A stretch of 64,000 bases of DNA from JASTVH01 sp042862465. Its GTDB lineage: Bacteria > Pseudomonadota > Gammaproteobacteria > Pseudomonadales > Oleiphilaceae. The stretch covers positions 62,001 through 126,000 of the forward strand of contig JASTVH010000001.1 of NCBI GenBank assembly GCA_042862465.1. The letters are read 5' to 3'. A program made the translations under genes and the position numbers. Shown here piece after piece: positions 34,601 through 42,452 of this stretch (positions are counted from its first letter, which is position 1; each line of letters opens with the position of its first letter). The notes beneath the pieces were generated by a model, which had not been told where the DNA came from, made no database searches, and saw only the letters and a program-made list of their open reading frames with translations.

Positions 34601-34948
34601 ATGAGCGAAACAGAACACTTGGATCACGAAGCTCTTGCTGAATTGCAGGAGGTCATGGAGGATGAATTCGATATCCTGGTGAATACTTACCTGTCGGACT
34701 CAAAGGTCCGCATCGAGACGCTGGCGCACGCCCTGGCCGATCAGGACAGTGATGCATTCGCCAAGGCGGCCCACAGCTTCAAGGGCAGTTGCATCAATAT
34801 TGGAGCCCTGCAATTGGGTGATCTCTGCTTTACTGCGGAGAAAGCCGGCAAAGAGGGGGACCTCAGTGATGGTCAGGCCATGCTTGAGGCCATCAACGCT
34901 GAATTTCGGACGGTATCCCGGCAATTGCGGGACTACCTCACGGACTGA
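34601..34948 (+). CDS. hptB: Histidine phosphotransfer (Hpt) protein, HptB-like
   Basis: The 115-residue four-helix Hpt domain has H58 in AKAAHSFKGSCINIGA, the canonical HxxKGxxxxxG site. It would relay phosphate from hybrid kinases to the HsbR receiver. The ATG at 34601 has GGAG 6 nt upstream; MM starts at 34586/34589 would add five residues. The sigma-54 promoter of fliK lies just beyond its stop. Confidence 0.88.
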   Translation: MSETEHLDHEALAELQEVMEDEFDILVNTYLSDSKVRIETLAHALADQDSDAFAKAAHSFKGSCINIGALQLGDLCFTAEKAGKEGDLSDGQAMLEAINAEFRTVSRQLRDYLTD

Positions 34949-34983
34949 TCGAATCGCTCGCCTGCATTTTTCTCGCCGATATC

Positions 34984-34999
34984 TGGCACCGAACTTGCA
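34984..34999 (+). promoter_or_regulatory. Sigma-54 promoter of fliK
   Basis: TGGCACCGAACTTGCA is a full match to the -24/-12 consensus, 50 nt before the fliK start. Confidence 0.9.
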
Positions 35000-35048
35000 C
35001 TGATCCCTGAAACAGGTTTTCTGGATCGCAAAGAGGCAAGAGGTTGCC

Positions 35049-36365
35049 ATGCCCGCACCCATTCTGATGCCGGAAGCGTTTGCCGCTTCCAAAGGTTCTT
35101 CCGCCAAGCGTGCCGCCGAGCCCCGTGGTGACGACGGGGCTTTTGAACAGGCTCGTCGCAACGCAGAGCAATCCGCTCGTAGTGAGCGTCAGGAGCGCTC
35201 CCGCGACCGCGATAAGGTAGAACGCAGCGACAGCAGCCAACAAACGCAGGAAACTCAACACGACCGCCGCAAGACGGAAGCGTCGGATCGATCAAAGGAA
35301 TCGCAGCAGGCCCGGGACAAGTCGGACAAGGCGTCCGACGAGGTTGCAGAGGGTAAAGACGGCGAGACTGGCGATCGCGTGCAGGAAGGCAAGCAAGGGA
35401 AAAACGACGATAACGATAAAGATGATAATAAAGGGGCCGTGGCCCTCATCAATATCCAGGACAACGCGCGCCAGGTATCCGGCAGAGCGTTGCCGCTTGA
35501 GAAACCCGTACAGATCCAGCCCGGGGATATCAAGCGAATGGTGGCCGATGCCTCCGGAAAAGGTGCTGTGCAGAGCGCCGTTACTGCCGAGGTGACCGGG
35601 GAGGGCCGCGCGAATTCGGCCAGCCTGCCGGGCGGCGGGTTGCCCGGTCAGGGAGCTGCGAAGGTGCAGCCCCAGGCATCCCAGGATGGGATGGATCTGA
35701 ATTCCAAATTGATGAAGGGAGACAACAATGCCCCCCTGGAGAAAATTGAACTGGCCCGACTGGCTGCCATGGAGGGGCGCGAGGGTGGCGGTGACAAGGC
35801 CTCAGCAGCGCGTTTCAGTCTGCACGATTCGACCCTGAGCGGGTTGAGCCAGCAGATTCATGCCCGGGGCAGTGAGGTGCGCGAACAACCCATGCCTCTA
35901 CTGAAACAATACACTACCAGCATCGATGTGCCGGTCAGCCAGGCGCAATGGGGTGACAAGGTGGCCGGCAAGATTGCCTGGCTGGCGAACCAGGGCATCC
36001 AGTCCGCAGAGATCCATATCAACCCGCCGGAACTTGGACCCATGGAAGTGAAGGTAAAAGTCCACAATGATCAGGCTTCGGTGGTGATGCATGCACACAG
36101 CCCCACGGTTCGGGATATGCTGGAAACCCATGGACACCGCTTGCGTGACATGTTGCAGGACGGCGGCCTGAATCTGGCCCAGATGGATGTGTCCGATCAG
36201 TCCGCCCAGCAGGAACAGGCTTCGGAAGATCAGGCGGGACAGGAAGGCAGTGGCTCTTTCGGCGGCAGTTCGGGGAACTCACTGGTCAGTACCGAAACCG
36301 GGGAGTCGGTTCAGACCGGCGAACTGCATCTGCGGTTGAAGGGTGAAGTTGACCTGTATGCGTGA
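35049..36365 (+). CDS. fliK: Flagellar hook-length control protein FliK
   Basis: The 438 residues include a long hydrophilic N-terminal region rich in Asp, Lys, Ser and Arg (the ruler/export part, about 10-280). A compact C-terminal domain (about 300-385) carries the family signature IHINPPELGPMEVKVKVHND, which contacts FlhB to switch export from hook to filament substrates. Sequence after 385 is Gln/Ser-rich. Size and architecture fit FliK. It has its own sigma-54 promoter and ends just before a heptamer array. Confidence 0.92.
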   Translation: MPAPILMPEAFAASKGSSAKRAAEPRGDDGAFEQARRNAEQSARSERQERSRDRDKVERSDSSQQTQETQHDRRKTEASDRSKESQQARDKSDKASDEVAEGKDGETGDRVQEGKQGKNDDNDKDDNKGAVALINIQDNARQVSGRALPLEKPVQIQPGDIKRMVADASGKGAVQSAVTAEVTGEGRANSASLPGGGLPGQGAAKVQPQASQDGMDLNSKLMKGDNNAPLEKIELARLAAMEGREGGGDKASAARFSLHDSTLSGLSQQIHARGSEVREQPMPLLKQYTTSIDVPVSQAQWGDKVAGKIAWLANQGIQSAEIHINPPELGPMEVKVKVHNDQASVVMHAHSPTVRDMLETHGHRLRDMLQDGGLNLAQMDVSDQSAQQEQASEDQAGQEGSGSFGGSSGNSLVSTETGESVQTGELHLRLKGEVDLYA

Positions 36366-36371
36366 AGGTAC

Positions 36372-36403
36372 GCGTCGGACGTCTGAGGTTGGACGTCTGA
36401 CGC
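36372..36403. repeat. Heptamer array (CGTNNNA)n after fliK
   Basis: G, then CGTCGGA, CGTCTGA, GGTTGGA, CGTCTGA, then CGC: the same 32-bp organisation as at 3937-3970 and 10401-10432, starting 6 bp after the fliK stop. Confidence 0.8.
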
Positions 36404-36574
36404 AAACTGCGTTTCTCGCCGAATGTAGCAGGCCGTTTGATCCATCGTTCTCCCCGAGCCTTGAAGCCCATTCCCCATATCCGCAACAATTCCCTCGACG
36501 TCAACCAACTCCCTGGCACATCTGCCATTTGTTGTTTACTGTTATGGCCTCAATAACGGCAATTGTTGGCTTGA

Positions 36575-36590
36575 TGGCACAGCATTTGCT
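36575..36590 (+). promoter_or_regulatory. Sigma-54 promoter of the fliL operon
   Basis: TGGCACAGCATTTGCT matches the -24/-12 consensus, with GG-N10-GC spacing, 38 nt before the fliL start. An earlier TGGCACATCTGCC at 36513 has wrong spacing and was not used. Confidence 0.9.
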
Positions 36591-36628
36591 GCATTCCTAA
36601 ACAGGACAAAAGGTGTCAGGAAACCGTC

Positions 36629-37144
36629 ATGGCGGAAAACGATCAGGCCCAGGACAACGAGGCAGGAAAAAAGGGTAAGCTGAAAACCATTATTTTCGTG
36701 GTGTTGGCCATCCTCCTGGCCGCCGGGCTGTCGGTAGGGGCAACGCTGTTCTTCCTCGATTCGGGCGATGAAACCGCCAGTGATGAGGAGCATGCACAGC
36801 CCAGCGAAGAGGTGCAGCCGGAACAGCAGCCGGCCATTTACCTCAAGTTTCAGAAACCGTTGATCGTGACGCTGAATACTCAGGGCCGTCAACGTTACAT
36901 GCAGGTTTCCCTGGCGTTGGTTGCGCGTGATCCTGAAGCCGAGAAGGCGTTCGAGGTTCATCGTCCGCTGTTGCGCAGCCGCCTCCTGACGCTGCTGGGA
37001 CAACAGGATTTTATGTCGGTGCAGACCGACCAGGGTCGTCGACAACTGCAGGATGCGATTCTGGCACGAGTTAATGAAGTGCTGGAACAGGAAGGCGAGC
37101 CCAAGGTCGAAAAGGTTTTGTTTACGAATTTCGTTTTACAATAG
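36629..37144 (+). CDS. fliL: Flagellar basal body-associated protein FliL
   Basis: The 171 residues have a short Lys-rich cytoplasmic N-terminus, one membrane helix (about 15-38) and an acidic linker. A periplasmic domain follows (IYLKFQKPLIVTLNTQGRQRYMQVSLALVA, located at about 68-100) and ends VEKVLFTNFVLQ, the usual FliL C-terminus. FliL surrounds and stabilises the stator units. First gene of a sigma-54 operon running through flhB. Confidence 0.94.
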   Translation: MAENDQAQDNEAGKKGKLKTIIFVVLAILLAAGLSVGATLFFLDSGDETASDEEHAQPSEEVQPEQQPAIYLKFQKPLIVTLNTQGRQRYMQVSLALVARDPEAEKAFEVHRPLLRSRLLTLLGQQDFMSVQTDQGRRQLQDAILARVNEVLEQEGEPKVEKVLFTNFVLQ

Positions 37145-37215
37145 CGGGATGAGACAGTTCGTTGACGGTACCCCGGTGGACTGAGAGCCGGGCCGTGCGG
37201 AGTTGAAGGTGGTCT

Positions 37216-38205
37216 ATGCAGGATCTTCTGTCACAAGACGAAATTGACGCGCTGCTTCACGGGGTCGACGACGGTGATGTCGACACCGATGATGAAGGCG
37301 AGGCTGAAGGGGTCAGAAGCTACGATCTGGCCACGCAGGACCGCATTGTCCGCGGTCGCATGCCGACCCTGGAGATGATTAACGAGCGCTTTGCCCGCTA
37401 TACCCGGATCAGCCTGTTCAACCTGCTGCGTCGCAACGCGGACGTGGCCACCGGTGGCATCCAGATCATGAAGTTCGGGGAGTATATTCACACCCTGTAC
37501 GTTCCCACCAGTCTCAATCTCGTGAAGTTGCGGCCGTTGCGTGGCACGTCCCTGTTTATCCTGGACGCCAAGCTGGTGTTCAAGCTGGTGGACAACTTCT
37601 TTGGTGGGGAAGGGCGGCACGCCAAGATCGAAGGTCGGGAATTCACACCCACTGAAACCCGGATTGTCCAGTTGGTGTTGGACCAGGTTTTCAAGGATAT
37701 GCGTGAGGCCTGGAGCGCGGTCTTCAAGGTGGAATTCGAATACCTGAGCTCCGAGGTCAATCCCTCCATGGCCAACATCGTCAGCCCCTCGGAAGTGGTG
37801 GTGGTCAGCACCTTCCATATTGAACTGGACGGTGGCGGCGGCGAGCTGCATGTGGCGACGCCGTACTCCATGATCGAGCCGATTCGTGAGATCCTGGATG
37901 CCGGTGTTCAGAGTGATGTGGACGAAGTGGACGAGCGCTGGGTGAATGCGCTCCAAGAGGACATCAAGGAGGTCAAGGTGCCGGTCAACGCCACGATCGC
38001 CAGGCGTGAGATCACGCTGGGTGAAGTGGCGGATTTTGAAGCCGGCGACATTATCCCGATCGAGATTCCGGAAGAGGCGACCATTACCGCCAACGGCATC
38101 CCGATCTATAAGGGTAAACTCGGTACGCGTGAGGGTAATCTCGCGCTGAAGGTGACACGACGGGTCGAACGGCCCAAGCTCTCCAAGCAGATCAAGGTGG
38201 GTTAA
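37216..38205 (+). CDS. fliM: Flagellar motor switch protein FliM
   Basis: The 329-residue C-ring protein has an N-terminal CheY-P-binding peptide MQDLLSQDEIDALLHGV and a middle domain with KFGEYIHTLYVPTSLNLVKL. The FliG-contact motif GGEG lies in VDNFFGGEGRH, and the C-terminal SpoA domain (about 245-325) pairs with FliN. All features needed to bind FliG are kept, although fliG itself is missing from this cluster. AAGGTGG lies upstream of the ATG. Confidence 0.96.
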   Translation: MQDLLSQDEIDALLHGVDDGDVDTDDEGEAEGVRSYDLATQDRIVRGRMPTLEMINERFARYTRISLFNLLRRNADVATGGIQIMKFGEYIHTLYVPTSLNLVKLRPLRGTSLFILDAKLVFKLVDNFFGGEGRHAKIEGREFTPTETRIVQLVLDQVFKDMREAWSAVFKVEFEYLSSEVNPSMANIVSPSEVVVVSTFHIELDGGGGELHVATPYSMIEPIREILDAGVQSDVDEVDERWVNALQEDIKEVKVPVNATIARREITLGEVADFEAGDIIPIEIPEEATITANGIPIYKGKLGTREGNLALKVTRRVERPKLSKQIKVG

Positions 38206-38207
38206 TC

Positions 38208-38717
38208 ATGGCTGAAGACGACAAGAAGCCCGAAGACGAAATGAGCGAGGATGAGAAACTCGCTGCGGAATGGGAAGCGGCCATGGAAGAGTCCGGCGAT
38301 AGCGAGGGTGGCGATGAAGCCGACAACCCCGACCGTGAGGACGAGTGGGCCGCGGCCATGCAAGAGGCTGAAGGCGGCGGTGACGACGACAGTTCCGAGG
38401 ATGTTCAGAAGGCACCCATGGAAGAGTTCGGGACCGATTCTGTTGCCAGCCGCCACCCGGATCTGGATGTCATCCTCGATATTCCGGTGACGATCTCCAT
38501 GGAAGTCGGCAATACCCAGATTCCGATCCGTAATCTGTTGCAACTCAACCAGGGGTCGGTGATCGAGCTGGATCGTCTTGCCGGTGAGCCCCTGGATGTG
38601 CTGGTCAACGGCATGCTGATTGCCCACGGTGAGGTAGTGATGGTTAACGAGAAATTCGGGATCCGGCTGACCGACGTGATCAGCCCGAGTGAACGGATCA
38701 AGAAACTGGCGAAATAA
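38208..38717 (+). CDS. fliN: Flagellar motor switch protein FliN
   Basis: The 169 residues have an acidic, disordered N-terminal half (1-75, Asp/Glu-rich) and a C-terminal SpoA domain (LDVILDIPVTISMEVGNTQI, LNQGSVIELDRLAGEPLDVLVNG by location 83-155, ending RLTDVISPSERIKKLAK). It forms the base of the C-ring and docks FliH-FliI. The N-terminal extension is longer than in E. coli but common in Pseudomonas-type FliN. It starts 2 bp after the fliM stop. Confidence 0.95.
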   Translation: MAEDDKKPEDEMSEDEKLAAEWEAAMEESGDSEGGDEADNPDREDEWAAAMQEAEGGGDDDSSEDVQKAPMEEFGTDSVASRHPDLDVILDIPVTISMEVGNTQIPIRNLLQLNQGSVIELDRLAGEPLDVLVNGMLIAHGEVVMVNEKFGIRLTDVISPSERIKKLAK

Positions 38718-38736
38718 CACACTGGGCCCTGCTGCC

Positions 38737-39198
38737 ATGAAAGCGATCCCACTGATGCTCTCGGCCGTTTTCGGTCCAGCCACTGCGCTGGCGGCTGAGG
38801 CCGCGGAAAAGACCAAGGCCCCCGCCGGGCCGGATAGCGTTGCCACCGTTGGCAGCCTGATTCTGGGGTTGGTGGCCGTGGTGGGCGTGATTTTGCTTTG
38901 CGCCTGGCTAGTCAAGCGTATGCAGGGGCTGCAGGGAACCACCAGTCAGGCCATGAAGATTTTGGCTGTGCTCCCGGTGGGGCAGCGCGAGCGTGTGGCC
39001 CTCATCGAGGTGGGGCATACCCAGATTCTCCTCGGTATTACACCGCAGTCGATCCGTACGCTGCATGTTTTCGACGAGCCGGTGGTGGATAACAGTCAGG
39101 GTATCAACAGTGATTTTGCCAGCCGCCTGCAAGCCATGCTCAACCGTGGTCCGCTTGGCCAGGGCAAATGGACCAATCGGCAAGGGGATCAGGATTGA
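38737..39198 (+). CDS. fliO: Flagellar export apparatus protein FliO
   Basis: The 153 residues start with a cleavable-looking or membrane-spanning N-terminus, followed by a membrane helix (VATVGSLILGLVAVVGVILLC, about 33-54) and a cytoplasmic domain (MKILAVLPVGQRERVALIEVGHTQILLG in outline, about 71-98). FliO assists assembly of the FliP ring. Its C-terminus overlaps the fliP start. The ATG at 38737 has a poor ribosome-binding site, so coupling to fliN is likely. Confidence 0.88.
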   Translation: MKAIPLMLSAVFGPATALAAEAAEKTKAPAGPDSVATVGSLILGLVAVVGVILLCAWLVKRMQGLQGTTSQAMKILAVLPVGQRERVALIEVGHTQILLGITPQSIRTLHVFDEPVVDNSQGINSDFASRLQAMLNRGPLGQGKWTNRQGDQD

Positions 39199-39959
39199 CG
39201 TTGCGTGCTGTAAAACCGCTTGTTGTCGTGCTTCTTCTGCTGCTGGCCCTGTTCTGCGGTGAGGCCAGCGCCGCTCCCCAGGGGCTTCCGGCGGTCACGG
39301 TGACCGAAACGCCAGACGGTGGACAGCAATTCAGCGTAACCTTGCAGATTCTGGCGCTGATGACGGCGCTGAGTTTCCTGCCATCGTTCGTCATGATGAT
39401 GACGTCCTTCACCCGGATCATTGTCGTGTTCGCGATCCTGCGCCAGGCCATTGGTCTGCAGAGCACGCCTTCCAACCAGATTCTTATCGGCCTGGCCCTG
39501 TTCCTGAGTATCTTCATCATGGCGCCAGTGCTGGAAAAGGCGAACGAGCAGGGCCTGCAGCCCTATTTGAATGAAGAAATGGCGCCAATGGAGGCGGTGA
39601 AGGCCGTCAGCGAGCCGTTCCGGGATTTCATGCTGGAGCAGACGCGGGAAAAGGATCTGGCCATGTTCGTGCGGATTGCGGACAAGGAAGGTGAATACGC
39701 CACCCCAGAGGACGTGTCGTTCTGGATCCTGATGCCGGCATTCGTCACCAGCGAATTGAAAACCGCCTTTCAGATCGGATTCATGCTGTTCATACCCTTC
39801 CTGATCATCGACATGGTCGTGGCCAGCGTGCTGATGGCCATGGGTATGATGATGCTGTCGCCCATTATCATCTCGTTGCCTTTCAAGATCATGCTCTTCG
39901 TGCTGGTGGATGGCTGGTCCCTGATCATGGGGACACTGGCCGCCAGCTACGGCTTATAG
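39195..39959 (+). CDS. fliP: Flagellar export gate protein FliP
   Basis: The roughly 254 residues have a signal peptide (about 1-27, ending CGEASA-A) and four membrane segments. FliP signatures include LPSFVMMMTSFTRIIVVFAI, PSNQILIGLALFLS and the closing FKIMLFVLVDGW. With FliQ and FliR it forms the export pore. I prefer the TTG at 39195, which overlaps the fliO stop (TTGA) and follows AGGGGATCAGGA. An in-frame ATG at 39168 lies within fliO. Confidence 0.93.
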   Translation: MTLRAVKPLVVVLLLLLALFCGEASAAPQGLPAVTVTETPDGGQQFSVTLQILALMTALSFLPSFVMMMTSFTRIIVVFAILRQAIGLQSTPSNQILIGLALFLSIFIMAPVLEKANEQGLQPYLNEEMAPMEAVKAVSEPFRDFMLEQTREKDLAMFVRIADKEGEYATPEDVSFWILMPAFVTSELKTAFQIGFMLFIPFLIIDMVVASVLMAMGMMMLSPIIISLPFKIMLFVLVDGWSLIMGTLAASYGL

Positions 39960-39969
39960 GAGGTTCGCC

Positions 39970-40239
39970 ATGACCCCTGAAGTCACGCTCGATATATTGC
40001 GCCAGGCGCTGCAGCTGATTGTGCTGATGGCCGTGATCATCATTGGCCCGGGTTTGATCGTGGGCCTGATCGTCAGTGTTTTTCAGGCGGCGACTCAGAT
40101 CAACGAACAGACCCTGAGCTTCTTGCCACGTCTTCTCGTGACCTTGGGCGTGCTGATCGTCTGGGGCCCCTGGATGGCCGGCATGCTGGTGGACTTCACC
40201 CAGGGGTTGTTCATGGACATCCCGAGCTTGATCCGGTGA
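39970..40239 (+). CDS. fliQ: Flagellar export gate protein FliQ
   Basis: The 89 residues form two membrane helices (about 16-38 and 52-72) joined by SVFQAATQINEQTLSFLPR, the invariant FliQ loop. It is part of the FliPQR export gate. TAGGAGG precedes the ATG. It follows fliP by 10 bp. Confidence 0.96.
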   Translation: MTPEVTLDILRQALQLIVLMAVIIIGPGLIVGLIVSVFQAATQINEQTLSFLPRLLVTLGVLIVWGPWMAGMLVDFTQGLFMDIPSLIR

Positions 40240-40245
40240 CGGTCC

Positions 40246-41025
40246 ATGCCGGTTGATGTCAGCCCCGAACTGATCGGCCAGTGGGTCGGGCAATACCTCT
40301 GGCCCCTGTTCCGTATTACCGCCTTTCTGATGATCGTGCCAATCTTCGGGACCCAGCTGGTACCGGGGCGTGTTCGCATCCTCCTGGCCCTGGGGATGAC
40401 CGCACTGATCGTACCCTGGGTCGGCGACGTCCCGCAGATCGATCCCCTGTCTCCGGCCGCTGCCACCATCACCGCGCAGCAGATCCTGATTGGCCTGGCG
40501 ATGGGATTCGCGGTACTGATGCTGTTTCAGCTTTTCGTGATCGCCGGCCAGATGATCGCTATGCAGATGGGCCTGGGCTTTGCCTCGATGGTGGATCCGG
40601 CCAACGGTGTCAACGTAACGGTACTCTCGCAGTTTTACCTGATTGCGGTGACACTGTTATTCCTGGCAATGGATGGTCATCTGGTGGTCTTCCAGGCCCT
40701 CGTCGAGAGTTTCCGGACGCTGCCGATCGGTGAGGGCGGTATCAGCATGGACAGCATCTGGCTGCTGGCCAACCGCATCGTGTGGATGTTTGCCTCAGCG
40801 ATGCTGATTGCGCTCCCTGCCATGACGGCGGTGCTGATCGTTTACCTCTCGTTCGGCATCATGACCCGGGCGGCACCTCAGATGAACATCTTCGCCATCG
40901 GCTTTCCCATCTCCCTGCTGTTCGGGCTTTTCGCCCTGTGGGTGCTGATGGGGGACTTTCTGCCGCATTTTCAGCGGTTCAGCGAACAGACTTTCCTCTT
41001 TCTCGATGAGATGCAGAAGCGCTAG
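40246..41025 (+). CDS. fliR: Flagellar export gate protein FliR
   Basis: The 259-residue protein has six or so membrane helices. It shows the FliR blocks RITAFLMIVPIFGTQLVPGRVRI, GQMIAMQMGLGFASMVDPANG and FAIGFPISLLFGLFAL (given by location, about 20-42, 100-120 and 205-225). It completes the FliPQR pore and contacts FlhB. It starts 6 bp after fliQ. Confidence 0.95.
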   Translation: MPVDVSPELIGQWVGQYLWPLFRITAFLMIVPIFGTQLVPGRVRILLALGMTALIVPWVGDVPQIDPLSPAAATITAQQILIGLAMGFAVLMLFQLFVIAGQMIAMQMGLGFASMVDPANGVNVTVLSQFYLIAVTLLFLAMDGHLVVFQALVESFRTLPIGEGGISMDSIWLLANRIVWMFASAMLIALPAMTAVLIVYLSFGIMTRAAPQMNIFAIGFPISLLFGLFALWVLMGDFLPHFQRFSEQTFLFLDEMQKR

Positions 41026-41049
41026 CGGCGCTTTGCCGGAGTAGAGGCC

Positions 41050-42186
41050 ATGGCCGAAGAGAACGAAGACGGTCAGGAAAAATCCGAAGAACCTACCGCC
41101 CGAAGGCTGGAAAAGGCCAAGGAGGAAGGGCAGGTTGCCCGTTCCCGGGAGCTGGGCACCATGGCGGTGGTTATGACCGGTGCCCTGGGCCTGCTGATTT
41201 TCGGCCCCCTGATCGGCAAGGGGTTCGAGGCCATCTTCGTGCATAACATGTCGTTGACGCGGGAAGATATCTTCGAGCCCACGTCCATGAGTCAACACCT
41301 CCTGGCTTCGGCCCTGGAACTCTCCCTGCGCATCTCACCCCTGATGGGGCTGCTGTATATCGCCGGTATCGCCGGCACCCTGGCAGTCGGGGGGTGGCTG
41401 TTCAGTGGCAAGGCTATCGCGCCCAAATTCAACCGCATGAGTCCGCTCCAGGGCATCAAAAAGATGTTCTCCATGCAGGCGTTGGTTGAGTTGCTCAAGG
41501 GCATTGCCAAGGTCAGTCTGGTGTTGGCCATCGCGTTGATGGCGCTGAATCTCCGCCAGGGGGACATTCTCGCCATTGCCTCCGAGGCCCCGGTCCCGGC
41601 CATGCAGCATACCCTTTGGACCCTGGGCTGGGTGTTCTTCGCGCTTTCCTCGGCCACCATTGTTATTGCACTGATCGATGTGCCGTTCCAGATCTTCAGC
41701 CACAAGAAGAAGATGCGCATGACAAAACAGGAGGTGAAGGACGAGTTCAAGGAAACTGAAGGCAAGCCCGAGGTCAAGGGCAAGATTCGTCAATTGCAGA
41801 TGGAAATGGCACAGCGGCGCATGATGCAGGAAGTGCCCAAGGCAGATGTGGTGATTACCAACCCCGAGCACTACGCCGTTGCCCTGAAGTATGACAGCAA
41901 GACCATGGTGGCCCCGGTGGTCCTGGCCAAGGGCACCGACCAGACTGCCATGAAGATCCAGGAAATTGCCCGCGAGCACAAGATCGACCTGCTCCGCACA
42001 CCCCCGCTGGCCCGGGCAGTCTATCACTCCACCGACATTGGCGAGGAAATTCCCGCCGGTCTCTACATGGCGGTGGCCCAGATTCTGGCCTACCTGTTCC
42101 AGCTGCGGCAATTCCGCCGCGGGCAGGGCGAGCGGCCGCGCATGCCGGATATGCCGATTCCCGACGATCTGCGGCGGGATGAGTGA
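41050..42186 (+). CDS. flhB: Flagellar export switch protein FlhB
   Basis: The 378 residues begin with the conserved EKSEEPTARRLEKAKEEGQV and have four membrane helices (about 35-210). The cytoplasmic domain carries the autocleavage site NPEH (in DVVITNPEHYAVALKYD). FlhB senses FliK and switches export specificity. The cleavage site and the following AxAxxY block are intact. A heptamer-rich region and a new sigma-54 promoter follow, so this ends the fliL operon. Confidence 0.96.
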   Translation: MAEENEDGQEKSEEPTARRLEKAKEEGQVARSRELGTMAVVMTGALGLLIFGPLIGKGFEAIFVHNMSLTREDIFEPTSMSQHLLASALELSLRISPLMGLLYIAGIAGTLAVGGWLFSGKAIAPKFNRMSPLQGIKKMFSMQALVELLKGIAKVSLVLAIALMALNLRQGDILAIASEAPVPAMQHTLWTLGWVFFALSSATIVIALIDVPFQIFSHKKKMRMTKQEVKDEFKETEGKPEVKGKIRQLQMEMAQRRMMQEVPKADVVITNPEHYAVALKYDSKTMVAPVVLAKGTDQTAMKIQEIAREHKIDLLRTPPLARAVYHSTDIGEEIPAGLYMAVAQILAYLFQLRQFRRGQGERPRMPDMPIPDDLRRDE

Positions 42187-42208
42187 AGTGGTGAGGGTGG
42201 TTTCGGAC

Positions 42209-42339
42209 TGTTTCACGTAAGACGTTGGACGTTTCACGTAAAAACCGCCTATCCCTGGAAGTTCAGCTCACATGCTGAGTGCCAACGTCCAACGTCCAAC
42301 GTCCAACGTCCAACGTCCAACGTCCAACGTCCAACGTCC
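42209..42339. repeat. Composite heptamer element between flhB and flhA, including an 8-copy AACGTCC array
   Basis: The left block (42209-42244) reads TGTTTCA, CGTAAGA, CGTTGGA, CGTTTCA, CGTAAAA. A 29-nt spacer, CATGCTGAGTGC, and eight perfect tandem AACGTCC units (42284-42339) follow. The array ends 13 bp before a sigma-54 promoter. A second composite with the same layout is at 57424-57503. Confidence 0.88.
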
Positions 42340-42351
42340 AACCACCAAAAC

Positions 42352-42367
42352 TGGCACACCTTTCGCA
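42352..42367 (+). promoter_or_regulatory. Sigma-54 promoter of flhA-flhF-flhG-fliA
   Basis: TGGCACACCTTTCGCA has GG-N10-GC spacing with one mismatch in the -12 box (TCGCA), 85 nt before the flhA start and directly after the heptamer array. Confidence 0.8.
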
Positions 42368-42452
42368 ACACCCCCTCAAAGTCCGTGCTCGCCCGTCAAA
42401 AAACCGACTGCCGCGAGCACTCCGAACCGCTTGAAGGGGCTCTTCCGACGTT

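Noticed and set aside
36513..36530. TGGCACATCTGCC as the fliL sigma-54 promoter
   Set aside because: The GG-to-GC spacing is wrong. A full match lies 60 bp downstream at 36575.
42284..42339. CRISPR array at the AACGTCC repeats
   Set aside because: The units are contiguous 7-mers without spacers, and no cas genes are present.
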